From assembly GCA_018242105.1 (NCBI GenBank), contig JAFECP010000019.1:23278-56245 (forward strand): DNA of 32,968 nt, in the 5' to 3' direction. Under the pieces are notes generated by a model that worked only from the letters and a program-made list of their open reading frames with translations, searched no databases and was not told the DNA's origin. Position 1 is the stretch's first letter; every line of letters starts with the position of its first letter. Both the position numbers and the translations under genes were made by a program. Source of the DNA: Pseudomonadota bacterium. GTDB taxonomy: Bacteria; Pseudomonadota; Alphaproteobacteria; Micropepsales; Micropepsaceae. Shown piece by piece: positions 23,876 to 32,764 of this stretch.

Positions 23876-24916
23876 TCAGCCGCCGAGATCGATGACCGCA
23901 CGCCGGTTTTGCGGCTCGCGAACATTGGGACCGGTCGCAACCAGCGGATCGTGGAAGCTCTTCCCGACAGTGCTGATCTCATTGGCGCTCAGTCCGTCCG
24001 CGACCATCTGGCTCTTCACGGCCGACGCGCGCCGCTCAGACAAAGCCTGATTATAGCTGTCAGAGCCGACGGTATCGGTATGGCCAGTGACGAGGATGCG
24101 GACGGCTTGCGATTGCTGTGCCGCCCGCACGGCTTCACCGACAACGCTCACAGCCTCTGGCGTCAGGTTCGATTTGTTGAAATCGAAGAAGACGATGAAG
24201 GTTTTAACCGGCGCAGGCGGGGGCGGCGGAGGCGGAGGAGGTGGTGGCGGCGCCGGCGGCTCCTGATAAGCGACGCGTTCGCCAGAGGATGGATACCAGC
24301 GAATGCCCGCCATCACGACGTGTTCGGCAAGGTCATGGCTTTTGAGAGGCGCAGCAAAGTTGTCGTTCGAGCCGTTGCGCAGATTGCGATAGTGATAATC
24401 GACGTACAGATCGAGATTGGGTGTCGCTTCGTAAGTCAGCCCGCCGATGCCTTGCCACATGAACCTGGCGCCGCTGCCGGTGCTGAAATGTCCTGCACCG
24501 AACGGATTGTCGAATTTGATTCTGGAATTTCCAACGCCCGCGCCAGCGCCGAGTGAGAGCCGAAGACGGGGCATCAGGCGCACATCATAGATACCATTGA
24601 TCATCGCCGAGCGGACTTCCGCGTGGCCACTTGACGGGACCGATGCGCCCCCGCTCGTGAAATCGTTCGTGCTGTGCCGGTCCCAGGCATCTTCGAACTC
24701 GATACGGAACGGCGCATCGAACTTATATCCGAATGCGGCGGAAAGAATCGCCGTGTCTTTTGTGCTCAGTTTGCCATCGATTCCGTCGCCAACGACTCTT
24801 GGGTTTCTCAAATGATCCCATCCGGCCCCAAGGCCGATGTACCAACCGTCCGCCGCGAGCGCTGGCGAAACGAAAAGCGCTGCCACACCGGCCAGCATAA
24901 TTGTACGCAACTGCAT
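23876..24916 (-). CDS. OmpA-family outer-membrane protein with polyproline linker
   Basis: Outer-membrane barrel joined to a peptidoglycan-binding domain. The 346-residue product has a signal peptide (MQLRTIMLAGVAALFVSPALA, cleaved before ADGWY), a beta-barrel region (about 22-215, GWYIGLGAGWDHLR at the entry), a PPAPPPPPPPPPPPPAP linker, then the C-terminal OmpA domain KTFIVFFDFNKSNLTPEA, ILVTGHTDTVGSDSYNQALS and ERRASAVKSQMV, with the Asp and Arg of the diaminopimelate-binding site. GGAGG is six bases before the ATG; the six codons further upstream are not needed. A paralogue lies at 26155-27186. Confidence 0.93.
   Translation of the reverse strand: MQLRTIMLAGVAALFVSPALAADGWYIGLGAGWDHLRNPRVVGDGIDGKLSTKDTAILSAAFGYKFDAPFRIEFEDAWDRHSTNDFTSGGASVPSSGHAEVRSAMINGIYDVRLMPRLRLSLGAGAGVGNSRIKFDNPFGAGHFSTGSGARFMWQGIGGLTYEATPNLDLYVDYHYRNLRNGSNDNFAAPLKSHDLAEHVVMAGIRWYPSSGERVAYQEPPAPPPPPPPPPPPPAPVKTFIVFFDFNKSNLTPEAVSVVGEAVRAAQQSQAVRILVTGHTDTVGSDSYNQALSERRASAVKSQMVADGLSANEISTVGKSFHDPLVATGPNVREPQNRRAVIDLGG
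24215..24250. repeat. Run of twelve proline codons in the first OmpA-family gene
   Basis: Twelve consecutive proline codons (CCN on the minus strand), interrupted just outside by alanine codons. The DNA is a GGN-rich tract on the plus strand. Tracts of this sort are prone to replication slippage, so linker length could vary between strains. Confidence 0.85.
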
Positions 24917-25379
24917 GGATACCTCCTCATACACACAGGAGGATCGCTCCCCCGACCACGCGCTTTCTGAAGCTGCGGCACAGAGCTAACGGGTTGAGTG
25001 CACGAAGGTTTCCGCATTGCAGCGTGTTTAACTGTGGCTGTTGCGGCGTTGAATGTCTGGAAGGTTGCGCGAAGATTTCCGTCTGAGAGACGGTGAGAGC
25101 TCCGCGCCGGTGCCAGATGCGCCATCCCCGCAGGGAATAAAAGTTGCTTTGAAACTTCGTCTGTGGGTGTCGAGCGTTGGCTGCTCGGGAAACCGCGTCA
25201 TGGTGAAAAGTTCGGCGGTCGGGACAACTTCAGATAGTCTGTGTAAGGCTGGGTAGCAATTTCGATACTGATCGTCGCTGGTTTCGCAGTGGAACTTAAC
25301 GATATCCCGCCAGAAAGAGTCGCGGGGCATTTCGTGTGATGCTATGGTCCGCGCCGCAGCGAGACATGTGGGTATTCGA
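24917..25379. other. Divergent promoter region, no gene recognised
   Basis: Separates the minus-strand OmpA-family gene from the plus-strand secreted protein gene. Open frames here lack a ribosome site or a recognisable protein pattern. A small hairpin CCGTCT-GAG-AGACGG lies at 25079-25093. A motif pair GGAATAA (25134) and CGTCTG (25158) resembles ECF-sigma promoter elements on the plus strand, but the spacing (17 bases) is at the loose end of what I would expect, so this is only a suggestion. Confidence 0.4.
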
Positions 25380-25970
25380 ATGGGTGTCATGGTGAAAGCG
25401 GGCGCGCTCTCGCTTGCCGGAATTCTGGTGGCTGGCAATGCGCTGGCTGCCTCTTCGAACAAATGTGCCAAGGCGGATGAGGTCACGGCTATCCAGGTTG
25501 CAGCGGTCCAGCAGGAACTGATGGTTGCGGCGCTGACCTGCGACCAGATCACGAATTTCAACGCCTTCCAGACCGGCTATGGGCCGGAACTGCGGACATC
25601 CGATGCGACATTACACAAGATGTTCAAGCGGATATTCGGCGCCAGACAGGGCGAAGCTGAGTTCCATGCTTTTAAAACCCGCATGGCCAACGATTCATCG
25701 ATCCGTTCCATTCACGATAATCAGGGTTACTGTCACGAGACAGCGGCTGTTTTTGCCTCAGCTTTGGCTCCTGCCAAGCCGACCTTGGCCGCGTTTGTTT
25801 CCGGCGTTACCGTTCAGGAAGAAAGCCCGGTCAATAGCTGCGATATTCGCGTGGCTTCGGCGCTGCCCGGCTTGACTGGCGGCAGCGGGGCCTCATTGTC
25901 GTATATTCTACCCAAGCCAAAGCCGATGGTGGATGGCGTAGTGGCTCCAGCGGCAGCCCGGGCTCAGTAG
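25380..25970 (+). CDS. Small secreted protein with four cysteines, unknown function
   Basis: Exported 196-residue protein. Signal peptide MGVMVKAGALSLAGILVAGNALA with cleavage before ASSNK. Four cysteines remain after cleavage (NKCAK, LTCDQ, GYCHE, NSCDI), consistent with two disulfides in the periplasm or outside. The C-terminal 25 residues are Pro/Ala-rich and end PAAARAQ, a likely disordered tail. I do not recognise the family. The start is uncertain: ATG codons at 25344, 25380 and 25389 are all in frame and none has a strong ribosome site; 25380 gives a clean signal peptide. It lies between two OmpA paralogues and has its own terminator. Confidence 0.7.
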   Translation: MGVMVKAGALSLAGILVAGNALAASSNKCAKADEVTAIQVAAVQQELMVAALTCDQITNFNAFQTGYGPELRTSDATLHKMFKRIFGARQGEAEFHAFKTRMANDSSIRSIHDNQGYCHETAAVFASALAPAKPTLAAFVSGVTVQEESPVNSCDIRVASALPGLTGGSGASLSYILPKPKPMVDGVVAPAAARAQ

Positions 25971-25992
25971 CAAGCACAACCGGTTTTGCGGA

Positions 25993-26030
25993 CAAAAGTC
26001 CGGTGCGGTCGCACCGGACTTTTGTTTTTT
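25993..26030 (+). terminator. Intrinsic terminator of the secreted-protein gene
   Basis: A perfect 15-bp stem CAAAAGTCCGGTGCG / CGCACCGGACTTTTG with a two-base loop in the fully paired drawing (in practice a wider loop), then TTTTTT. It lies 23 bases past the stop and fits a strong terminator. Confidence 0.92.
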
Positions 26031-26098
26031 GGATGAGCAAACTGGATTCGTTGGACGACGTCGGCCGGAGAGCCGTGCCGCCTTTTGAGTTAGGCCTC

Positions 26099-26131
26099 AA
26101 AAAGAAAGGGCGGACCGAAGCCCGCCCTTTC
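26099..26131 (-). terminator. Intrinsic terminator of the second OmpA-family gene
   Basis: A 10-bp stem GAAAGGGCGG / CCGCCCTTTC around an eight-base loop, with a run of five T on the minus strand after the stem. It lies 24 bases past the stop of the OmpA-family gene. The stem core resembles that of the first OmpA-family gene terminator. Confidence 0.88.
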
Positions 26132-26154
26132 CATTTCTTATTTTCAGGAAGCGA

Positions 26155-27186
26155 TTATGTACCGCTGCCTTCACCGAGCTGGATCACAGCACGGCGGTTC
26201 TGAGGCTCGCGAACGTTCGGGCCGGTCGGAACCAGCGGATCGTCGAAGCTCTTACCAACTGTCGAGATACCGGCACCGTCGATGCCCTGGGCAACCAGGC
26301 CATCCTTCACAGCAGCAGCGCGGCGCTCAGAGAGAGCCTGGTTGTAGCTGTGCGAGCCGACCGTGTCGGTATGACCCGTCACGAGGATCTTGACCATGCC
26401 CGTGGACTTCGCCGTCGATGCGGCCTGCGCCACGACCGACTGAGCTTCCGCGGTCAGGTTCGACTTGTTGAAGTCGAAGAAGACGATGAACGTCTTCACC
26501 GGCGGCGGGGGCGGCGGAGGCGGCGGGGGCGGCGGGGGCGGCGGAGGCGGCGGGGCCGATTCCAGATACCAACGAACACCGATCATCGCGACCTGCTCGT
26601 TCATGTCACGCGGCTGCGCGTTATACAGAACGAAGCTCGTGCCGTAGTTCTTGTTCACGCTGAGCGAGCGATAACGGTAGTCCAACGTCAGGTCGACATT
26701 GTCCGTCACGGAGTAGGAAACACCTCCGATGAACTGGTACATGAAGCCGCTGTGCTTGCCGGTCATGTAGGTGAACGGCGCGATCGAGGTGTTGATGTCC
26801 GCACGGCCAATACCGGCGCCGGCGCCAAGGCTCACGTCCCAGCGATCGGAGAGCGGAATATCCCAGATCACGTTGAAGAGATCGGAAAGAATGCTGACGC
26901 GGCCATTAAAGGCCCCCTTCACGTCGTGGCGGTCCCACCCAATTTCATCTTCGACGCGGATGTTGTTGCCAAAACGATAACCGAACGTACCAGCGACGAG
27001 CGCCGTGGAGTCGGTAGGGGTATTGATGCGTACATTTGTCGGGCCCGAGAAAGTCTGCTCGAAAGAACCCATGCGGTCCCAGCCGACGCCCAGACCAAGA
27101 TACCAACCAGTGGCATCACTCGCGACGGCCGGCGCGCTCAGCGCCATCGCCGCAACGCCCGCCAGGGCGATCATTCGAATTTTCAT
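26155..27186 (-). CDS. OmpA-family outer-membrane protein with polyproline linker, paralogue
   Basis: A 343-residue paralogue of the OmpA-family protein at 23876-24916 with the same plan: signal peptide MKIRMIALAGVAAMALSAPA (cleaved near VAS), barrel (GWYLGLGVGWDRMGSFEQTF), 18-proline linker, and OmpA domain KTFIVFFDFNKSNLTAEA, ILVTGHTDTVGSHSYNQALS, ERRAAAVKDGLV. The C-terminal domains of the two copies are nearly identical around VGKSFDDPLVPTGPNVREPQ (copy 1 VGKSFHDPLVATGPNVREPQ), pointing to a local duplication. GAGGG precedes the ATG. The barrel surfaces differ more, so loops may have diverged in exposure or ligand. Confidence 0.94.
   Translation of the reverse strand: MKIRMIALAGVAAMALSAPAVASDATGWYLGLGVGWDRMGSFEQTFSGPTNVRINTPTDSTALVAGTFGYRFGNNIRVEDEIGWDRHDVKGAFNGRVSILSDLFNVIWDIPLSDRWDVSLGAGAGIGRADINTSIAPFTYMTGKHSGFMYQFIGGVSYSVTDNVDLTLDYRYRSLSVNKNYGTSFVLYNAQPRDMNEQVAMIGVRWYLESAPPPPPPPPPPPPPPPPPPVKTFIVFFDFNKSNLTAEAQSVVAQAASTAKSTGMVKILVTGHTDTVGSHSYNQALSERRAAAVKDGLVAQGIDGAGISTVGKSFDDPLVPTGPNVREPQNRRAVIQLGEGSGT
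26500..26553. repeat. Run of eighteen proline codons in the second OmpA-family gene
   Basis: Eighteen consecutive proline codons (CCG/CCC/CCT) between the barrel and the OmpA domain, seen as a GGCGGCGGGGG-type tract on the plus strand. A nine-base register repeats (CGG-CGG-GGG/AGG). It is six prolines longer than in the paralogue, consistent with slippage at this tract. Confidence 0.9.
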
Positions 27187-28555
27187 TTTTTACCCTCGTT
27201 TCAAAAACCGACGGGCAGGGACCCCCCCACCGTGACGTCCGGGATGTAAACTTCTATAGCCTCTATACTGGCGGATGTGGAAGAGACCTGTCCATCGGAA
27301 GCCTGGTTATTAGTCCCGATTTGGCCGAATTCCCCGCATCCTGTGACCAGGGTGCAACATTCAAAGTGCAAGACTTTGTAACGTTTTGCCGCGCCCCTGC
27401 CAGACAAAGGCATAGTGTGCAGGCAATATGCGCGGGCTTGTCGATTGTTCCTCCAACTGCCGCAAGGATTCGATCTTTTGGAGGATTTCATCGCGAGGTG
27501 TGACATGAAAAAGACGATGTGAGAATCTCAAAGCCCCTGCCGCCGCTGCTCCCGGCCCTTGGAGATCTCCAAAGTCCACATTGTGGATGCGGCTATCGCC
27601 GGCACCTCCAGGGATTCGGTTAAGAGGCTGTTTTCAATAAGGAATCATTGAAAGGCTATAAGAGAGACTGGCCGCACTGCAGGAGCCTTCCGAGACCGGC
27701 ATTGCGGGCGAAAGCTCTTGGCAAAGCCGTGTGCTAGCCAGATTCGATCCGAAAGGCCTGCCCGTTCTGTGGCTATTTCTGCGTTCTTAAGCATTTCGCG
27801 CGATGCATCGAACCTGCAAAAGCGAACTTCTCTCAGCCCCCAAAGGTAATATTTCTTAGTAAAATCACATAGATAGACTTCAGTCGATGGGCCAAATCCA
27901 TCAACTTGGCGTGGTTTCGGAAAAAGCTCTTCGCCGGGTCATCAAGAAAGAGGCGGGGCTGGCAAAGATCAAATCCGCCATAGATCGAGGATCGATCCTG
28001 CCGATGAAGGCAGAGGCTTTCCTCCTTGCTGTAGGCCTGCGGCTTCAAAAGCGCGCCGGTAGCTCATGCGGCAAAGGCGATACTGCAACGGCAGATCACG
28101 CGTGTACCGCACCTGCGGCGGTGCCATTGACCTCTCTTCAAAGCTTTTCAAGCGGGGCGGGATCATCCAATCCTGCGCACCCAGCAGCACGAAACGATGA
28201 AGTGATTGTGCAGGCGCTGCTGCGCGATTCAGATAAGGGGGAATGGCTTCGCATTTGCGCATGTCGTCGCTGCGCGCGAAGGCTTGCCACGCAAACTAAT
28301 TGTCATGCATCGGAAAATCGCAGGCGAGTTTTTCGACGCGATAACGCGAAATATCGATCGGATTTATCTGCGATCTTGCGACCAGTTCATCATATTGGCC
28401 GGAGGAATCCCGATGGCATGGAACGATATGGGCAACTTTGAAAACACGTGAATCGCCTTGCTTTTCAACATTGGGCCGCCTGCCGCTTCCATTCAAGATC
28501 CTTCGCGGTTTTGTGACTCCTTGCATCCGGCCTCATGCTTCGACTATGGACAGCC
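27187..28555. other. Long stretch with no convincing gene
   Basis: About 1.4 kb between the second OmpA-family gene and tesB. Open frames on both strands overlap each other: on the plus strand 27887-28441 (184 codons) and 28206-28451; on the minus strand 27833-28048, 27969-28262 and 28296-28526. None has a clear ribosome site or a recognised pattern, and base use at third positions is mixed instead of strongly G/C as in the flanking genes. The first 170 bases should hold the ompA promoter. A hairpin TTTCAAT-N8-ATTGAAA lies at 27632-27653. It may be a decayed gene remnant, a small-RNA locus or plain spacer. Confidence 0.5.
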
Positions 28556-29440
28556 ATGGCCGCGCCAACCGATGACAATGAACCGGTAAAAGAGCTTCTT
28601 GCTCTCCTCGATCTGGAAAAGATTGAAGAGAATATCTTTCGCGGCGTATCGCCGAAGGATCGTTCGCAACGTGTGTTCGGCGGGCAGGTTCTGGGTCAGG
28701 CGCTGGTCGCTGCCGGACGCACGGTCGAAGATCGAATCGCACATTCGCTGCACGCCTATTTTCTTGTGGCAGGCGATCCCAAGGTCCCGATTCTTTATGA
28801 AGTCGATCGCAGCCGGGACGGATCGAGCTTCAGTTCGCGGCGTGTGGTGGCGATCCAGCACGGCCGCCAGATCTTCCACATGTCGGTGTCGCTGCAGAAG
28901 CCGGAGACGGGACTCGAACATCAAATCGAGATGCCGAAGGTGCCACCCCCCGAAGAACTTCCGAGCGAGGATGATTTTCGCGCCAGGATAGTGGACACGA
29001 TTCCCGAGCAGTATCGAGATCATTTTCTGCGCAAGCGGCCGATCGAACTGCGTCCTGTGGATCGCGCCGATATCTTCGCGCCGCAGAAGCGGCCGCCCCA
29101 TCAGTCGGTGTGGGTTCGCGCGACGGGTGCATTGCCGGCCGATATCGCGCTTCAGCAATGCGTGCTCGCCTATGCATCGGACATGACGCTGCTCGATACC
29201 AGCCTGCTTCCGCACGGCATCGGCTGGTTCGACAATCGCGTTCAGATGGCGAGCATCGATCATGCGATGTGGTTTCACCGTCCATTCCGCGCCGATCAAT
29301 GGCTTCTCTATGTGCAAGACAGCCCCAGCGCCTCAGGTGCGCGCGGGTTCAATCGCGGCCTCATCTTTTCGCAAGATGGGAAGCTGGTCGCGTCCGTGGC
29401 CCAGGAGGGCTTGATGCGAATGCGCCCTGAAAAGAAATGA
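28556..29440 (+). CDS. tesB: Acyl-CoA thioesterase II
   Basis: Double hot-dog thioesterase that hydrolyses medium- to long-chain acyl-CoA. The 294 residues match TesB length. The N-terminal half has FGGQVLGQALVAAGRTV (41-57) and HAYFLVAGDP; the C-terminal half has LAYASDMTLLDTSLLPHG with the active-site D209, SIDHAMWFHRPFRADQW with S233, and SVAQEGLMRMR with Q283, the catalytic triad layout of E. coli TesB (Asp/Thr/Gln) with Ser for Thr. An in-frame ATG seven codons upstream exists; MAAPTDDN is preferred. It lies back to back, with zero spacing, against the convergent TadE-like gene. Confidence 0.93.
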   Translation: MAAPTDDNEPVKELLALLDLEKIEENIFRGVSPKDRSQRVFGGQVLGQALVAAGRTVEDRIAHSLHAYFLVAGDPKVPILYEVDRSRDGSSFSSRRVVAIQHGRQIFHMSVSLQKPETGLEHQIEMPKVPPPEELPSEDDFRARIVDTIPEQYRDHFLRKRPIELRPVDRADIFAPQKRPPHQSVWVRATGALPADIALQQCVLAYASDMTLLDTSLLPHGIGWFDNRVQMASIDHAMWFHRPFRADQWLLYVQDSPSASGARGFNRGLIFSQDGKLVASVAQEGLMRMRPEKK

Positions 29441-30037
29441 TCAGCTCGGCGCCGGTATGATCGCGACTTTGCGCGGGCGCTCATAGAAGACGTCGGTCAT
29501 TTCTTGTGATCCGACCAGAAATCTCCCGATCGGCGATGTGTAGTAATACGTCACTTCGGCGAGGATAACACTGCAGGTATTTGCCTTACAGGGCGTAAAA
29601 GCCCCTTTGGTGCTGTCCCAGGTGGACATGATGGGCTGAGTAAGCGTGATGGGGCTGTTTACGGCGCGGCCGCTTACGGCTTTGGGGGCGCCGCCGGACC
29701 ATGTTTGACCTTGGCTCCACGCCACCGTGCCGTTTCCTGTTCCATCGCTTTGAACGCTCGAAATGATGATCGTTATATTATTTACCGAAAACGGCGCGAT
29801 GATCGCAGACGCGGCGTTGAAAATATCCGACATATCGCTGCTCGATACTTTTGACGCCTGCGCAACAAGGTCCGCGGCGCTTGACGCCATCATCGTCACC
29901 TTCTGATGGCATTCCAATGCGTCGCAGATTTCAATCGTGCCAAGAAGCAGCGTTCCCATCACCGGAGCGATCAGCGCAAATTCGACGGCGGCCAGACCGC
30001 CGCGCGCCTTCATGAGATCGCGTATGCGCATCAGCAT
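29441..30037 (-). CDS. TadE/TadG-like pilus assembly protein (second gene)
   Basis: Pseudopilin-like membrane protein of the Flp/Tad system. The 198 residues contain the N-terminal transmembrane motif GGLAAVEFALIAPVMGTLLL (13-32) with the conserved Glu in VEF, as in TadE, followed by a periplasmic domain with three cysteines (residues 43-160 region). It starts seven bases inside the end of the upstream TadE-like gene; a second ATG two codons later gives a TGATG overlap instead, so the exact start is uncertain. It pairs with the upstream gene, and no Tad motor or secretin genes are in the window. Confidence 0.88.
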   Translation of the reverse strand: MLMRIRDLMKARGGLAAVEFALIAPVMGTLLLGTIEICDALECHQKVTMMASSAADLVAQASKVSSSDMSDIFNAASAIIAPFSVNNITIIISSVQSDGTGNGTVAWSQGQTWSGGAPKAVSGRAVNSPITLTQPIMSTWDSTKGAFTPCKANTCSVILAEVTYYYTSPIGRFLVGSQEMTDVFYERPRKVAIIPAPS

Positions 30038-30606
30038 GGGGCGCCCGCGTTAAAAGGCTCCGTGCGGAACGCCGACGAGGAAAAAAGCATGTAGAATCCC
30101 GTCGTCGTGTTCTGGAGCAGCGTGGACATCAGGGGCGTGAGGATTTTCCACGGGTAGAAACTCCGGAGCAAAACCACGCTGCAAGAGGTTGTTGGGTCGA
30201 TTTCCAGCTTTGTGGGGTCGATCATGCCGGTTCCATCGGTCACGCTGGGATAACTCGACGAGCCAAACGAGGCATAGGAGCGCAAATCCACCTGGAGATT
30301 TTGGGAGCAGTCGGTGCTGCTGATGAGCCCCTGCACCTCGCTGCAAATGCTATCCGTCAACTGCTTCTGTGTAAGCGTCCCGGACAGCGTGCCCGTGCGT
30401 ATCTGGCGGGCGGTGTCATCGGTTGCATTCTGCAGCATCGCGCTGCCGAAAAAAATCACACCAGTCTCGATGATGCCGAACAGAAACAGAAATAGCACTG
30501 GCGCGACCATCGCGAATTCAATCGCAGCCGATCCTTTTTCACCATCTTTGCGCCAACGCCGGCGCAGGCGCTTGCACGATTCGGCGATCGCAAAGCTCAG
30601 GCCCAT
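30031..30606 (-). CDS. TadE-like pilus assembly protein (first gene)
   Basis: A 191-residue TadE-like protein. A basic N-terminus (SCKRLRRRWRKDGEKG) is followed by SAAIEFAMVAPVLFLFLFGI (26-45), the pseudopilin-type membrane helix with the conserved Glu, then a periplasmic part with cysteines (ICSEV, STDCSQ, TTSCSV, GAPC at the very end). It is translated together with the second TadE-like gene through a short overlap. It is divergent from the VWA protein gene across 250 bases that must carry promoters in both directions; I see no clear consensus there. Confidence 0.9.
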   Translation of the reverse strand: MGLSFAIAESCKRLRRRWRKDGEKGSAAIEFAMVAPVLFLFLFGIIETGVIFFGSAMLQNATDDTARQIRTGTLSGTLTQKQLTDSICSEVQGLISSTDCSQNLQVDLRSYASFGSSSYPSVTDGTGMIDPTKLEIDPTTSCSVVLLRSFYPWKILTPLMSTLLQNTTTGFYMLFSSSAFRTEPFNAGAPC

Positions 30607-30856
30607 CGGATGCCCCGTAACCTAGGTGCGTATTAGGCCGCAAAAACATTTAAGCGAAGGAAAACGGAGCCACATGCTGAACGTTTCCTTAATTCAGGCG
30701 AATGGCTCCCGCGGCTTTTGGCGTCTTCGGCATCGTTAGCGAAAACGGCATCTTTCGTGTTGGTATAAGGATTCGATAACCATGGCCGCGGAACGGAAAG
30801 GTTTTCCCAACGCTTGTGACCGATGATGGCGTGTGGAGAAATTTCCGGGGCTGGTT

Positions 30857-32764
30857 ATGCGATTGGAAAATTCTTGGGGCGTCTTCAAGACGCAACTGAG
30901 AAAGTTCGCGCGCGAGCGCCGCGGCAACGTTGCAATGATTTTCGCAATGTCGCTTATCCCGATCACGATTGCTGCAGGAGCAGGACTGGATCTTTCGCGC
31001 GCCCTTATGGTGCGCGCACGTCTGGCCGAAGCTCTCGACGCGGCGGGCCTTGCGGTGGGCGCCACCCAGAATCTGACCAACGATCAGATGACAAAGCTTG
31101 CCAACGCGTATTTCGACGCCAATTACACCGCCGATTCATCCTTTGGCGCCATGCCCGTTGTTTCGGTTGTTCCGGGCAATGGGAGCGTTACTCTTACAAC
31201 TACTGTCAACATGCCAACCACGCTGATGCATGTGGTTGGCATAGACAATCTGACAGTCGGCTATTCTTCGAAAGTCGTTTGGGGTGAGACGAAACTGTGG
31301 GTGTCTCTGGTGCTCGACAACACCGGCTCTATGTGCGAGCCGGACAGCAGCCCATGTCCGAACGACACAAACCCCAACACCAAGATCAACGCGTTGAAAT
31401 CGGCGTCGCACAGCTTGCTGACGACATTGCAGAACGCTTCCGCCAATCCGGGGGACGTCATGGTGTCGGTCGTGCCTTTTGCGAAAGACGTCAATGTGGG
31501 CACTTCCTACGTCAACGCAGCCTGGATCGATTGGACGGATTGGGAAACCGCCGCTCCGGCGAGCGACATACCGAGCTCATCGGTAGGCCCTGGGAGCAGT
31601 TGCCCATGGGGCGGCTACAGCAAATATAACAGGTGCCTCAGCCAGCCTGGCGGAACGATGGGTTCTGACGGCGTGACGATGAACACAGTAAGCACCGTAC
31701 CGAGCACCGGCACCTATGCCGGTTATATTTGCCCGGGTTCGATTCAATCTTCGAATTCGGGACAAGCCGGACATTATTATAACGGCTGCTGGACAAGCAC
31801 GCCCACCAAGACACAGTCCAGCGTCCGGACGGTGACCCAGCCGACCAAGGACAAACAGACCTGTTCGCAGACCGGCAGCGGCCCTGTCACTTGCGTCGAG
31901 CAAAGCGGCTACCCTCAAAACAACGGTTCCAGCAGCACCTCAACCTCGACATCGACCTCGTCCGGATATTCGGGCGATAGCGTCGTGAATTCGTCATCGA
32001 CGACAAACGTCAACACCAGCGACGGAAGCAAGAGCTGCAGCGGCTCTGGCAGCGCCAGGAAGTGCACTTGGACGCGCACCATCACCGAGAATAAAAACAC
32101 CATTACAACAACCAATACGGGGATCGGGCCCTACAATCACAACTGGGTCGTCAACAGTCATTCGACGTGGCGCGGCTGCATCATGGACCGCGATCAGAGC
32201 GACGACGTCAATGACGCGACGCCAGGCACGAAATTTCCGGCCGAAAATTCCGACTCCTGTCCGCTCGCCCCGGTATTTCCGATGACAAGTCCGTTGCCGG
32301 CCACCCAAACGGATATGGCGGCAATGTTCACCAATGTGGGCGCTGCGATCGATGCGATGGTGGCCAATGGCGGTACGAACCAGACAATCGGCCTGGCGCA
32401 CGGCATGCAAACGCTGGTGAGTGGCTTGCCCTACAGCGCGCCTGCGCTGCCCGCCAATACAACGCGCTACATCATCCTGCTGAGCGACGGTCTCAACACG
32501 ATGGATCGCTGGTACGGAAACGGCTCTTCGCAGTCGAGCAGCGTCGATAGCCGAATGTCCGCGGCATGCACGAACGCCAAGAGCCAGGGTTTTGTGATTT
32601 ACACAATCTTCCTGGATCTGAACGGAACGCAGGGCAACTCATCGGTGCTGCAGAATTGTGCGACCGACTCGAGCAAATATTTCGATCTGACGACAACGGG
32701 CTCGGTCATCACCACCTTCAACAACATCGCCCAGCAGATCACCCAGCTACGCGTCGCACAATAG
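30857..32764 (+). CDS. TadG-like von Willebrand factor A protein with large Ser/Thr-rich insertion
   Basis: Membrane-anchored VWA protein linked to Tad pili. The 635 residues start with RRGNVAMIFAMSLIPITIAA (21-40), the TadE/G-type helix (PF13400-like), then a periplasmic region with the MIDAS entry VSLVLDNTGSMCEP (D154, S158). A long insertion, roughly 240-470, separates it from the second half of the VWA domain, which has ANGGTNQTIGLAHGMQTLVS and TTRYIILLSDGLNTMDRW. The insertion contains many cysteines and Ser/Thr repeats (SSSTSTSTSTSSGYSGD) and is low in hydrophobic residues. A GTG start eight codons upstream is possible; GGGG spacing favours the ATG. Divergent from the two TadE-like genes, so probably part of one locus. 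Confidence 0.88.
   Translation: MRLENSWGVFKTQLRKFARERRGNVAMIFAMSLIPITIAAGAGLDLSRALMVRARLAEALDAAGLAVGATQNLTNDQMTKLANAYFDANYTADSSFGAMPVVSVVPGNGSVTLTTTVNMPTTLMHVVGIDNLTVGYSSKVVWGETKLWVSLVLDNTGSMCEPDSSPCPNDTNPNTKINALKSASHSLLTTLQNASANPGDVMVSVVPFAKDVNVGTSYVNAAWIDWTDWETAAPASDIPSSSVGPGSSCPWGGYSKYNRCLSQPGGTMGSDGVTMNTVSTVPSTGTYAGYICPGSIQSSNSGQAGHYYNGCWTSTPTKTQSSVRTVTQPTKDKQTCSQTGSGPVTCVEQSGYPQNNGSSSTSTSTSTSSGYSGDSVVNSSSTTNVNTSDGSKSCSGSGSARKCTWTRTITENKNTITTTNTGIGPYNHNWVVNSHSTWRGCIMDRDQSDDVNDATPGTKFPAENSDSCPLAPVFPMTSPLPATQTDMAAMFTNVGAAIDAMVANGGTNQTIGLAHGMQTLVSGLPYSAPALPANTTRYIILLSDGLNTMDRWYGNGSSQSSSVDSRMSAACTNAKSQGFVIYTIFLDLNGTQGNSSVLQNCATDSSKYFDLTTTGSVITTFNNIAQQITQLRVAQ

Noticed and set aside
23773-23982. 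N-terminal extension of the CoA transferase
   Set aside because: It runs through the intrinsic terminator hairpin; the ATG at 23772 has GGAGGG and matches the family start.
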